From Liolophura sinensis (Eukaryota; Mollusca; Polyplacophora; Chitonida; Chitonidae): a DNA stretch of 64,000 nucleotides. Where the stretch lies: the NCBI RefSeq assembly GCF_032854445.1, contig NC_088295.1, positions 374,501-438,500 on the forward strand, given 5' to 3'. How positions within the stretch are numbered: the stretch's first letter is position 1; each line of letters begins with the position of its first letter. Positions 1-10,627 of the stretch are shown here, piece after piece. The notes beneath the pieces were generated by a model, which saw only the letters and a program-made list of their open reading frames with translations, was not told where the DNA came from and ran no database searches. The translations under genes were made by a program, and so were the position numbers.

Positions 1-475
1 AGTAGGCCTGCATGAAGTTCATCTCCTGTGTAATACTCAGTATAAGTCTGCACGAAGTTCAGAAGGCCTACATGAAATTGATCTCCTGCGTAATACTTCC
101 CAAGACTACTGGGAGTTTATCCCCTGTGTAATACTTTGTAGGCCCACATAAAGTTCATCTCATGTGTGATAATTAGTAGGTTTACACGCAGTTCGTCCTT
201 GTGTCATTCTTAGCAGATTTACACGGAGTTCATCTCTTGTGTAATACTGAGCAGGTCAACACGGAGTTCATCTCTTGTGTAATACTGAGCAGGTCAACAC
301 GGAGTTTATCTCTTGTGTAATACTGAGCAGGTCAACACGGAGTTCATCCCCTGTAAAATTCTTAGCAGGTAAACACGGAGATCATCCCCTGTGCAATATT
401 TAGAAGGTCTACACGGAGTTCAGTAGGCCTACATGAAGTTCATCTCCTGTGAAACACTTAGCAGGACTGTCAGCA
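1..475. repeat. Degenerate ~38-bp tandem array
   Basis: About twelve diverged copies of a unit containing 'cacggagttcatctc' followed by 'ttgtgtaatact'. The best-preserved copies (about 235-345) have a 38-bp period; outer copies are degenerate and vary in length. The array is cut by the left edge of the window. No coding potential is seen. Confidence 0.8.
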
Positions 476-795
476 GTTTTAAAAAATGTTGTTCATTAAC
501 CAGTTATGTTCAATGTTGCAGTTTCTTAAAGTACAACATCAAAAAACCCTGCCGCAATGAGAGCAAAACCAGAGGATCGACAACAAAGTGATAGCTGGCA
601 AATGGTCAAACGTAACCGGTGACAAGCGCCTTAGGCGTTGTCAGTTTACCTCGTTTTAAGGTTTCATTTTAACTGTTTATGTAAATCATAATAATAATAA
701 TAGCAAACTACACACCCCTTAGCACTAAGGCTTAAGTGAAATTAGGCAAATTACAAATTAGAAAGCCAGTTTATGGCGAAAATAAAGAAAAGAAT
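476..795. other. Unique non-coding stretch with a small hairpin
   Basis: No convincing exon or element is seen. An imperfect inverted repeat lies at 621-642 (arms 'gacaagcgcct' and 'taggcgttgtc', one bulged base). A short AT-rich 'ataataataata' run is near 690. Confidence 0.5.
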
Positions 796-958
796 GGGCC
801 TCCATTGCTCAGTTGGTTAGCAACCTGCGGATGGTCGTGGATTTCCCCCGGGCTTTGCCCGGTTTTCACCCACCATAGTGCTGGCCGCCGTCGTATAACT
901 GAAATATTCTTGTGTAAAACACCGTAAAACACCAATCAAATAAAGAAAGAAAGAAAAC
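796..958 (+). mobile_element. SINE copy with internal deletion (tRNA-headed family)
   Basis: The segment begins with the tRNA-like head also seen at 31533 ('cctccattgctcagttggtt'), then jumps directly to the family's conserved tail ('caacctgcggatggtcgtgg', 'gtgaaatattctt'-like) and ends with 'aatcaaataaagaaagaaag'. Compared with the 31533 copy, about 100 bp of the middle (rest of the tRNA head, B box and linker) is missing, joined at a short 'ag' microhomology. It is an old, inactive copy. Confidence 0.8.
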
Positions 959-1095
959 AATTGACTGACACTAGGCACAGGCCTGTTTCTTATACGTTTA
1001 AACTGTACAAAGTATACATGTAGAGACTGGACAGGGGAGAATATTTTGGACAACATTTGGTGGAAAGAATGGGGAATGGTTGACACATTACCTAC

Positions 1096-1322
1096 CGGCA
1101 GTAATCATTGGCAGCCCCCTGACCCTGAACGTCAGCCCAGCCCTGGAAATACATGGGATCCCCCAAGTCGATGACGTCATAACGCCGTCTGAGGAATGAC
1201 GTGGCCGGGGACGTGACGTCATCCTTAGCGAAATCATACTCTGTTATGGCGCCCGGTGATAGCATGAACACTGGCTTGTTCTGTGATTTGTGTCTAGCTT
1301 CCAACCCCCTGTTACCGCTATT
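1096..1322 (-). CDS. Candidate internal exon of an unidentified protein
   Basis: On the minus strand an acceptor-like 'caactacag' ends at 1323 and a donor 'CG|GTAGGT' follows 1096, bounding a 227-nt open segment of about 75 residues. The peptide contains 'KPVFMLSPGAITEYDF' and ends 'FQGWADVQGQGAANDYCR'. Its composition is unlike the repeats on either side: it is GC-rich, codon-like and mixed hydrophilic and aromatic, so a real exon is plausible. The frame continues as an open frame upstream to 1373 but stops just after the donor, as expected for an exon. I do not recognise the family. The neighbouring upstream DNA (1437-4110, minus-strand sense) is two tandem arrays, which would lie in the preceding intron. 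No start or terminal signal can be assigned. Confidence 0.4.
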
Positions 1323-1436
1323 CTGTAGTTGCAAGTCTAGAAAAGTACAACAAAGAATATACCATGTTAACAACTACTTGAAACAATACATTTAAAAGAT
1401 AATATTTACTGGGCGAGATGATTCCTATATGGTTTT

Positions 1437-1765
1437 ACACGTGAGTTTGTGGATGACAGATTATGTGTCGTTATGTGTTACGGGATCACAAATTATGTGT
1501 GGTCACTTGTTACGAGATCAGAGACTATGCGTCGTACCGTGTTACTGGATCACAGATTACGTGTCGTCATGTGTTGAGGGATCACAGAATATGGGTTCTC
1601 ATGTGTTACGTGACCACAGAGTATGTGTCATTATGTGTTACGTGATCAGATATTACGGGAACACAGATTATATGTCGTCTCGTGTTACAGGATCACAGAG
1701 TATGTGTCGCCATATGTTATGGGATCACAGAGTATGTGTCGACACGTATTATGGGATTACAGAGC
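1437..1765. repeat. 32-bp tandem array, ~10 diverged copies
   Basis: Units contain 'tgtgttacgggatcacagag' followed by 'tatgtgtcgtca' (32 bp). Copies are 70-90% alike by eye. Apparent open frames here simply follow the repeat. Confidence 0.85.
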
Positions 1766-1817
1766 TGGTTGGCCTGGTGCCTATAAACTGCCGTCAAATA
1801 AGTGAGAAATCCCATAA

Positions 1818-4110
1818 TACTACAATCTACGGTAGCTGACAATTCTCCTCACACTGAATACAACCAGATAACATGTCGACATACCATACAATCTACGGTA
1901 GTTGACAATTCTCCTCACACTGAATACAACCAGATAACATGTCGACATACCATACAATCTACGGTAGCTGACAATTCTCCTCACACTGAATACTACCAGA
2001 TAACATGTCGACATACCATACAACCTACGGTGGCTGACAATTCTCCTCACACTGAATACAACCAGATAACATGTCGACATACCATACAATCTACGGTAGT
2101 TGACAAGTCCCCTCACACTGAATACAACCAGAAAACATGTCGACATACCATACAATCTACGGTAGTTGACAAGTCTCCTCACACTGAATACAACCAGATA
2201 ACATGTCGACATACCATACAATCTACGGTAGTTGACAAGTCTCTTCACACTGAATACAACCAGATAACATGTCGACATACCATACAATCTACGGTATTTG
2301 ACAAGTCTCCTTACACTAAATACAACCAGATAACATGTCGACATACAATATAATCTACGGTAGTTGACAAGTCTCCTCACACTGAATACAACCAGATAAC
2401 ATATCGACATACCATACAATCTACGGTAGTTGACAAGTCTCTTCACACTGAATACAACCAGATAACATGTCGACATACAATACAATCTACGGAAGTTGAC
2501 AAGTCTCCTCACACTGAATACAACCAGATAACATGTCGACATACCATACAATCTACGGTAGTTGACAAGTCTCCTTACACTGAATACAACCAGATAACAT
2601 GTCGACATACCATACAATCTACGGTAGTTGACAAGTCTCCTCACACTGAATACAACCAGATAACATGTCGACATACAATACAATCTAAGGTAGTTGACAA
2701 GTCTCCCCACACTGAATACAACCAGATAACATGTCGACATACCATACAATCTACGGTATTTGACAAGTCTCCTCACACTGAATACAACCAGATAACATGT
2801 CGACATACCATACAACCTACGGTATTTGACAAGTCTCCTAACACTAAATACAACCAGATAACATGTCGACATACCATACAATCCACAGTAGTTGACAAGC
2901 CTCCTCACACTGAATACAACCAGATAACATGTGGACTTACCATACAATCTACGATAGTTGACAAGTCCCCTAACACTGAATACAACCAGATAACATGTCG
3001 ACATACCATACAATCTACGGTAGTTGACAAGTCTCCTAACACTGAATACAACCAGATAACATGTCGACATACCATACAATCTACGGAAGTTGACAAGTCC
3101 CCTAACACTGAATACAACAAGATAACATGTGGACATACCATACAATCTACGGTAGTTGACAAGTCTCCTCACACTGAATATAACCAGATAACATGTGGAC
3201 ATACCATACAATCTACGGTAGTCGACAAGTCTCCTTACACTAAATACAACCAGATAACATGTCGACATACCATACAATCTACGGTAGTTGACAAGTCCCC
3301 TAACACTGAATACAACCAGATACCATGTCGACATACCATACAATCTACGGTAGTTGACAAGTCCCCTAACACTGAATACAACAAGATAACATGTCGACAT
3401 ACCATACAATCCACGGTAGTTGACAAGTCTCCTCACACTGAATACAACCAGACAACATGTGGACATACAATATAATCTACGGAAGTTGACAAGTCCCCTC
3501 ACACTGAATACAACCAGATAACATGTCGACATACAATACAATCTAAGGTAGTTGATAAGTCTCCTCACACTGAATACAACAAGATAACATGTGGACTTAC
3601 CATACAATCTACGGTAGTTGACAAGTCCCCTCACACTGAATACAACCAAATAACATGTCGACATACCATACAATCTACGGTAGTTGACAAGTCTCCTCAC
3701 ACTGAATACAACCAGATAACATGTCGACATACCATACAATCTACGGTATTTGACAAGTCTCCTCACACTGAATACTACCAGATAACATGTCGACATACCA
3801 TACAATCTACGGTAGTTGACAAGTCCCCTCACACTGAATACAACAGGATAACATGTCGACATACCATACAATCCACGGTAGTTGACAAGTCCCCTCACAC
3901 TGAATACAACCAGATAACATGTCGACATACCATACAATCCACGGTAGTTGACAAGTCTCCTCACACTGAATATAACCAGATAACATGTCGACATACCATA
4001 CAATCTACGGTAGTTGACAAGTCTCCTTACACTGAATACAACCAGATAGCATGTGGACATACCATACAATCTATGGTAGTTGACAAGTCTCCTCACACTG
4101 AGTACAAACA
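1818..4110. repeat. 66-bp minisatellite, ~35 copies
   Basis: The unit contains 'aatctacggtagttgacaag', 'cctcacactgaatacaacca' and 'gataacatgtcgacatacca'. The period is 66 bp, a multiple of 3, so open frames persist on both strands; the minus strand is open for 804 codons with a 22-residue period. Each unit carries the perfect 10-bp palindrome ATGTCGACAT. Substitutions are scattered rather than codon-biased, and there is no signal peptide or flanking gene structure, so I read it as non-coding. Confidence 0.95.
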
Positions 4111-4654
4111 AGGGAGAGCGCGTTGAAATAGTTGAAATAATTAAACTCGTGTATATGTAATCCACGAGGAGCAAGTGCATGGCCAGCCAAGTGGACAATG
4201 TCAACATCGCATCTATAGATTGTTTGTTTGTCAAAGCTCACTGCGATGAACTTTACAGGCCTGACTGAGTCCATGCTGACCCTTCACTGTGAAATTCTGG
4301 GGCAACCATGGAACCACAAGCTCACTACGATGCGCTGTCAAATTTTGGCATTTCGGAGTCACGAAAAATAATTTACTTTCCACACAGATATTTGAGACAT
4401 GTGGGCCTAATTATGACCCCGGACCGCTTAACGCTGAACGGAAAGAAACATGTGGGCTGTTATAGTCAGTCGGGACCGGAGAAAGTCAAAATTACAGGCA
4501 CACCGCCCAGCTCCATCTTTCTTAAAACCAAGTGTATTTCTCGGAAGACAACATCCAGTGATTGTGCACAAATCCAACCCACAAATCAAGGCCAGTTTCA
4601 TGGGCAGCTGAAAAGTCTCATTACTGAGAAAATTCGAGAGGTATATTTGTGCTA
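4111..4654. other. Unique stretch between arrays
   Basis: Open frames occur on both strands (plus 4308-4685; minus 4428-4661 and 4071-4274), but none has a recognisable domain, and the minus one runs into the 66-bp array. No element is recognised. Confidence 0.4.
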
Positions 4655-4895
4655 CTGTCATTTCTGTGGGGCTGGTTACTTGTAGGTGTAAGAGATTTGT
4701 TCCTTCCTGTATGCAAGTTTAGGTCAAGCGATCTGATCATTTCTGTGGGGCAGCTTACTTGTAGGTGTAAGTGATTTGTTCCTTTTTGTATGCAAGTTTA
4801 GGATAAGCGATCTGATCATTTCTGTGGGACAGCTTACATCTAGGTGTAAGAGATTTGTTCCTTTCTGTATGCAAGTTTAGGTTAAATGATCTTGT
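4655..4895. repeat. 79-bp tandem repeat, 3 copies
   Basis: 'taggtgtaag' recurs at 4683, 4762 (as 'taggtgtaag' followed by 'tgattt') and 4841, exactly 79 bp apart, with 'gatttgttcctt' and 'tgcaagtttagg' in each copy. It grades into the next degenerate repeats. Confidence 0.85.
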
Positions 4896-4954
4896 TATTT
4901 CTTTGTGCCAGCCTAAGTATCCCAGCGTGATTGGTCATTTCTGTATGGCAATCT

Positions 4955-5240
4955 AAGGACATGTATCGCCGATTTGGTCATTTATGTGTGGCTATTTAGG
5001 TATCAGTAATTTGTTCGTTTCTATGTTCAAATAAAGGTATCCGTGAATTGGTCAATTTCTAGTTATTGCTAATACTGTAATTTCTGTGTGGAAATTTAAG
5101 GACATGTATCGCTGATTTGGTCATTTATGTGTGGCTATTTAGGTATCAGTAATTTGTTCATTTCTATGTTCAAATAAAGGTATCCGTGAATTGGTCAATT
5201 TCTAGTTATTGCTAATACTGTAATTTCTGTGTGGAAATTT
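4955..5240. repeat. 143-bp tandem duplication
   Basis: The segment starting 'aaggacatgtatcgc' at 4955 recurs at 5098 and is nearly identical. A third copy begins at 5241 but diverges at once. Internally each copy holds ~37-bp related subunits ('gatttggtcattt'), so this is a higher-order duplication of the same family as the array that follows. Confidence 0.85.
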
Positions 5241-6115
5241 AAGTATGTGGCAGTCTATGTATCCGTGATTTGGTCATTCTAGTGTGGCAGTCTAGGTATC
5301 CGTGATTTGGCCATTCCTGTGTGGCAGTGTAAATATCCGAACTCTAGTCATTCTTGTGTGGCAGTCTAGGTATCCGTGCTTTGGCCATTCCTGTGTGGCA
5401 GTGTAAATATCCGAACTCTAGTCATTCTTGTGTGGCAGTCTAGGTATCCATGATTTGGCCATTCTTGTGTGGCCGTCTAGGTATCCGTGATTTGGCCATT
5501 CCTGTGTGGCAGTGTAAATATCCGAACTCTAGTCATTCTTGTGTGGCAGTCTAGGTATCCGTGCTTTGGCCATTCCTGTGTGGCAGTGTAAATATCCGAA
5601 CTCTAGTCATTCTTGTGTGGCAGTCTAGGTATCCATGATTTGGCCATTCTTGTGTGGCCGTCTAGGTATCCGTGATTTGGCCATTCCTGTGTGGCAGTGT
5701 AAATATCCGAACTCTGGTCATTCTTGTGGCAGTCTAGGTATCCGTGATTTGGCCATTCCTGTGTGGCAGTGTAAATATCCGAACTCTGGTCATTCTTGTG
5801 GCAGTCTAGGTATCCGTGATTTGGCCATTCCTGTGTGGCAGTGTAAATATCCGAACTCTGGTCATTCTTGTGGCAGTCTAGGTATCTGTGATTTGGCCAT
5901 TCCTGTGTGGCAGTGTAAATATCCGAACTCTAGTCATTCTTGTGTGGCAGTCTAGGTATCTGTGATTTGGCCATTCCTGTGTGGCAGTGTAGATACCCGC
6001 GATTTCTTTATTTCTGTGTGTCCGGTCTCTGGTCATTCTTGTGGCAGTCTAGGAATTCGTGATTTGGCCATTCCTGTGTGACAGTCTAGGTATCTGTGAT
6101 ATCTGTGTTTGACCG
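5241..6115. repeat. 74/72-bp tandem array (dimer of ~37-bp half-units)
   Basis: The unit alternates 'ggcagtctaggtatccgtga' / 'tttggccattcctgtgt' with 'ggcagtgtaaatatccgaac' / 'tctagtcattcttgtgt'. Early copies are 74 bp. From about 5700 the copies lose 'gt' and are 72 bp, which opens a plus-strand frame at 5635-5955. The last copies are degenerate. Non-coding. Confidence 0.9.
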
Positions 6116-6451
6116 TCTGGCCCATTTATTTTACACTGAGTCTTCTCTATGGTCATACATCAGATATCAGGCTTGATACTGTGCAATACATTTTGATACC
6201 AGAATCGACCAGGCCAAGAAGTCATCGGGGATAGATATATCAGCTGTCAGTTGACACTGTTACACTAAAGCTGGTCAGGGAGACAAGTACAAGTGTTTTC
6301 ATTGTGGTGACCCTCATTTGACATATCGGGGATAGAAAGAAATTTGATCAGATCATTTTCATACAACGTAAACCTCTACAACTTTTTACACACCTTTACA
6401 CATGTATATTCCCATCAGCTCTGCCAAAGAGAAAACATACATATACTGTAT
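6116..6451. other. Unique spacer
   Basis: No gene or element is recognised between the 74-bp and 45-bp arrays. Confidence 0.4.
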
Positions 6452-8745
6452 GCATATCTATCTCAATCGCTATAATGGTTTGCTCCCCCCCATCCGCGCG
6501 CTCTATCTCAATCGTTATAATGGTTTGCTCCCTCCCCTCCGCCCACTCTATCTCAATAGCTATAATGGTTTGCTCCCTTAGCTCCGCCAGCTCTATCTCA
6601 ATGGCTATAATGGTTTGTTCCCTTCGCTCCGCCCGCTCTATCTCAATCGCTATAATGGTTTGCTCCCTCCCCTCCGCCCGCTCTATCTCAATCGCTATAA
6701 TGGGTTGTTCCCTTCGCTCCGCCCGCTCTATCTCAATCGCTATAATGGTTTGCTCCCTCCCCTCCGCCCGCTCTATCTCAATCGCTATAATGGTTTGCTC
6801 CCTCCCCTCCGCCCGCTCTATCTCAATCGCTATAATGGTTTGCTCCCTTCACTCCGCCCGCTCTACCTTAATCGCTATAATGGTCTGCTCCTTTCGCTCC
6901 GCCCGCTCTATCTCAATCGCTATAATGGTTTGCTCCCCCCCCATCCGCGCGCTCTATCTCAATGGCTATAATGGTCTGCTCCCTTCGCTCCGCCCGCTCT
7001 ATCTCAATCGCTATAATGGTTTGTTGTACCTCAAACGTTATAATGGTTTGCTAGCTCCCTTCCGCCCGCACTATCTCAATCGCTATAATGGTTTGCTCCC
7101 TTCACTCCGACCGCTCTATCTTAATCGCTATAATGGTTTGCTCCCTCCCCTCCGCCCGCTCCATCTCAATCGCTATAATGGTTTGCTCCCTCCCCTCGGG
7201 GCGCTCCATCTCAATGGCTATAATGGTTTGCTCCCTTCGCTCCGCCCGCTCTATCTCAATGGCTCTAATGGTTTGCACCCTCCCCTCCGCCCGCTCTATC
7301 TTAATCGCTATAATGATTTTGCTCCCTCCCCTCCGCCCGATTTGTCTTAATCGCTATAATGGTTTGCTCCCTCCCTTCCGCCCGTTGTACCTCAATCGCT
7401 ATAATGGTTTGCTCCCTCCCTTCCGCCCGCTCTATCTTAATCGCTATAATGGTTTGCTCCCTTCGCTTGGCCCGCCCTATCTCAATCGCTATAATGGTCT
7501 GCTCCCTCCCCTCCACCCGCTCTATCTTAATCGCTATAATGGTTTGCTCCTTCCCCTCCGCCCGCTCTATCTTAATCGCTATAATGGTTTGCTCGCTCCT
7601 TTCCGCCCGCACTATCTCAATCGCTATAATGTTTTGCTCCCTCCCCTCCGCGCACTCTATCTCAATCGCTATAATGGTTTGTTCCCTTCGCTCCGCCCGC
7701 TCTATCTCAATGGCTATAATGGTTTGCTCCCTTCGCTCCGCCAGCTCTATCTCAATGGCTATAATGGTTTGTTCCCTTCGCTCCGCCAGCTCTATCTCAA
7801 TCGCTATAATGGTTTGCTCCCTCCCCTCCGCCCGCTCTATCTCAATCGCTATAATGGGTTGTTCCCTTCGCTCCGCCCGCTCTATCTCAATCGCTATAAT
7901 GGTTTGCTCCCTTCGCTCCGCCCGCTCTACCTTAATCGCTATAATGGTCTGCTCCTTTCGCTCCGCCCGCTCTATCTCAATCGCTATAATGGTTTGCTCC
8001 CTCCCTTCCGCCCGCTCTATCTTAATCGCTATAATGGTCTGCTCCCTTCGCTTCACCCGCTCTGTCTCAATCGCTATAATGGTTTGCTCCCTCCCCTCCA
8101 CCCGCTCTATCTCAATCGCTATAATGGTTTGCTCCCTTCCCTCCGCCCTCTTTATCTCAATCGCTATAATGGTTTGCTCGCTCCTTTCCACCCGCTCTAT
8201 CCCAATCGCTATAATGGTTTGCACCCTCCCTTCCGCCCGGTCTATCTCATTCGCTATAATGGTTTGCTCCCTCCCCTCCGCCAGCTATATCTCAATTGCT
8301 ATAATGGTTTGTTCCTTTCTCTCCGCCCGCTCTATCTTAATCGCTATAATGTTTTGCTCCCTCCTTTCCGCCCGCTCTATCTCAATCGCTATAATGGTTT
8401 GCTCCCTCCCTTCCGCCCTCTCTATCTCAATCGTTATAATGGTTTGCTCCCTCCCTTCCGCCCACTCTATCTCAATAGCTATAATGGTTTGCTCCCTTCG
8501 CTCCGCCCGCTCTATCTCAATCGTTATAATGGTTTGCTCCCTCCCCTCCGCCCGCTCTATCTCAATAGCTATAATGGTTTGCTCCCTTAGCTCCGCCCGC
8601 TCTATCTCAGTGGCTATAATGGTTTGCTCCCTCCCCTCCGCCCGCTCTATCTCAATCGCTATAATGGTTTGCTCCTTCCCCTTCGCCCCTTCTATCTCAA
8701 TGGCTATAATGGTTTGCTCCCTCCCCTCCGCCCGCTCTATCTCTT
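6452..8745. repeat. 45-bp minisatellite, ~51 copies
   Basis: The unit reads 'tctatctcaatcgctataat' then 'ggtttgctccctcccctccg' then 'cccgc'. The period is 45 bp, so overlapping frames of up to 500 codons are open on the plus strand and 307 on the minus strand. Several frames being open at once argues for a repeat artefact rather than a protein. The plus strand of each unit is a strong pyrimidine tract; the minus strand therefore carries clustered G-runs. Confidence 0.95.
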
Positions 8746-8984
8746 TCTCAGACATGCACAGTTTCTACATTTTCGAAAGATAAGTAAGACACAGTTAATA
8801 ATGAATTCTTAATAATGAAGAAAGAAGCATCCCCACCAAAATGTGAAGCGTTTACCACCTTGAAAAATTTTACATTTCCGTGTTTATACCTCGGCTTCTT
8901 CCGTGTTATCAGCCAATCCACTCAATCCACAACTGGGTTTTTTAAGTGCGATTATCGTACATGTACGACATCTTTGTGAGTTCT

Positions 8985-9365
8985 CGTAATGACTCCGTAA
9001 GCGTCAGACAAACAATTAGGGCTCTACAAAACCAGTGGGTACCAGTATGGTGGCTCTGTAAACGTCAGATAACAATTAGGGCTTTACATAGCAACTGGGC
9101 ACCGGTATGCTGGCTCTGTTAACGTCAGATAACAATTAGGGCTTTACATAGCAACTGGGTACCGGTATGGTGGCTCTGTAAACGTCAGATAACAATTAGG
9201 GCTTTACATAGCAACTGGGTACCGGTATGCTGGCTCTGTTAACGTCAGATACTAATAAGGCTCTATTAAACCAGTGGGGTACCGGTAATGACTCCGTAAG
9301 CGTCAGACAACAATTAGGCTCTACTAAACCACTGGGTACTGATACAAGGACTCCGTAGACTTCAG
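8985..9365. repeat. 60-bp tandem array, ~6 copies
   Basis: The unit includes 'cgtcagataacaattagggc' and 'ctgggtaccggtatggtggc'. Central copies are near-identical and outer ones diverged. The 240 bp before it (8746-8984) are unique. Confidence 0.85.
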
Positions 9366-9519
9366 ATATTTGGAAACTGGCGTGCTTTCTTCGTCTGTGA
9401 TAACTGGATTATCCACAGAAACCGCAATTTTACACAGGAAATAGTCAGGGTTTAAACAGATTGGTAAAAAAAGTATATGCGGTTGAAGTATATAAGACAT
9501 GGGTTTCCTTCTCTCTTAG

Positions 9520-9680
9520 AAACACTAGAAAACCATTATGACTTCCCCAGTGCCGACAGTCTGTTTATTCAGCAGGCCATGGAAATGGGTTGGTCCCTTC
9601 CTTCACAGATCGAGACAATTGGCGGGCGGCCGCAGAGTTTTGTGTACAAGGAAGTTACACACTGGTGTTGTCTACTGTAG
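9520..9680 (+). CDS. Candidate exon, unidentified, ending at the edge of an array
   Basis: A good acceptor (pyrimidine tract 'ttccttctctcttag') precedes 9520. The following frame encodes about 52 residues including 'HYDFPSADSLFIQQAMEMGW' and 'IGGRPQSFVYK', then runs into the 40-bp array and stops at the first 'tag' of the array (9678-9680). Codon-like composition and the clean acceptor suggest a genuine exon. If real it is either a terminal exon whose stop lies in the first repeat unit, or an internal exon whose donor I cannot place. The family is not recognised. Confidence 0.3.
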
Positions 9681-10005
9681 AAAATATCGTGGGGATACAC
9701 ACTGGTGTTGTCTACTGTAGAAGGTATCGTGGGGATACACACTGGTGTTATCTACTGTAGAAGGTATCGTGGGGATAAACACTGGTGTTGTCTACTGTAG
9801 AAGGTATCGTGGGAATACACACTGATATTGTCTACTGTAGAAAGTATTGTGGGGATACACTACTGGTGTTGTCTACCGAAGAAAGTATCGTGGGGATACA
9901 CACTGGTGTAGAAAGTATCGTAGGGATACACATTGGTGTTGTGTACTATACAAAATATCGTGGGGATCCACACTGCTGTTGTCCACTGTAGAAAATATCG
10001 TTTGG
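9654..10005. repeat. 40-bp tandem array, ~9 copies
   Basis: The unit is 'acacactggtgttgtctact' + 'gtagaaggtatcgtggggat'. It begins within or immediately after the candidate exon at 9520-9680 and ends at a microsatellite. Confidence 0.9.
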
Positions 10006-10008
10006 ATA

Positions 10009-10310
10009 ATGTCTGTCTGTCTGTTCATCTGTCTGTCTGTCTGTCTGTCTGTATGTATGTACGTACGTATGTATGTATGTATGTATGTATGTATGTATGT
10101 ATGTATGTATGTATGTATGTATGTATGTATATATGTATGTATGTATGTATGTATGTCTATATGACTGTCTGTATATATATTGTCTGCATGTACTGTAAGG
10201 TGAGTGAGTGAGTGCTGTCTGTCTGTCTATCTGTCTGTATGTATGTCTATATATTGTCTGGATGTACTGTAAAGTGAGTGAGTGAGTGCTGTCTGTCTGT
10301 CTATCCGTAG
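10009..10310. repeat. (TGTC)n/(TGTA)n microsatellite with a duplicated tail
   Basis: A run of tgtc tetramers switches to about 25 tatg tetramers (10045-10160). Two copies of a ~60-bp block containing 'gtgagtgagtgctgtctgtc' and 'tattgtctg' follow (10196-10310). Confidence 0.95.
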
Positions 10311-10429
10311 CAGAGGTTAAAAGTCCATGTAAATATTTCGTCAGTGATTATGGCCTCAAGATATAGATGTACCATCAATGTTTACACAGACTTGTCTTGT
10401 TCTACAAACGTAAAGAACATGGAGAGCAC

Positions 10430-10600
10430 AACGTAGAGTGATGACACGTCTGCTGTCCACAAACAATGTGCACTAATGATACGTCTGATGTCCACATACA
10501 GTTTACACTAATGGCACGACTGATGTCTACAAACAAGGTAGCGTGATGACACGTCTGATGTCCACAAACAATATGCAGTGATGACACGTCTGATGTCTTA
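10430..10600. repeat. ~35-bp degenerate tandem array, ~5 copies
   Basis: 'gatgacacgtctgatgtcca' + 'caaacaatatgc' recurs with small indels. Confidence 0.75.
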
Positions 10601-10627
10601 TGAATGCATGAAGCACAGTCCGATCCT

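Noticed and set aside
4071-4274. Minus-strand frame starting with an ATG at 4274
   Set aside because: Its second half is the 66-bp array; the unique first ~45 residues show no known domain and no convincing splice sites.
4308-4685. 125-codon plus-strand frame
   Set aside because: No recognisable domain, no splice or promoter context, opposed by minus-strand frames of similar length.
6475-8783. Several overlapping 300-500-codon frames
   Set aside because: They follow the 45-bp unit in different frames and on both strands at once; no unique domain, signal peptide or exon border.
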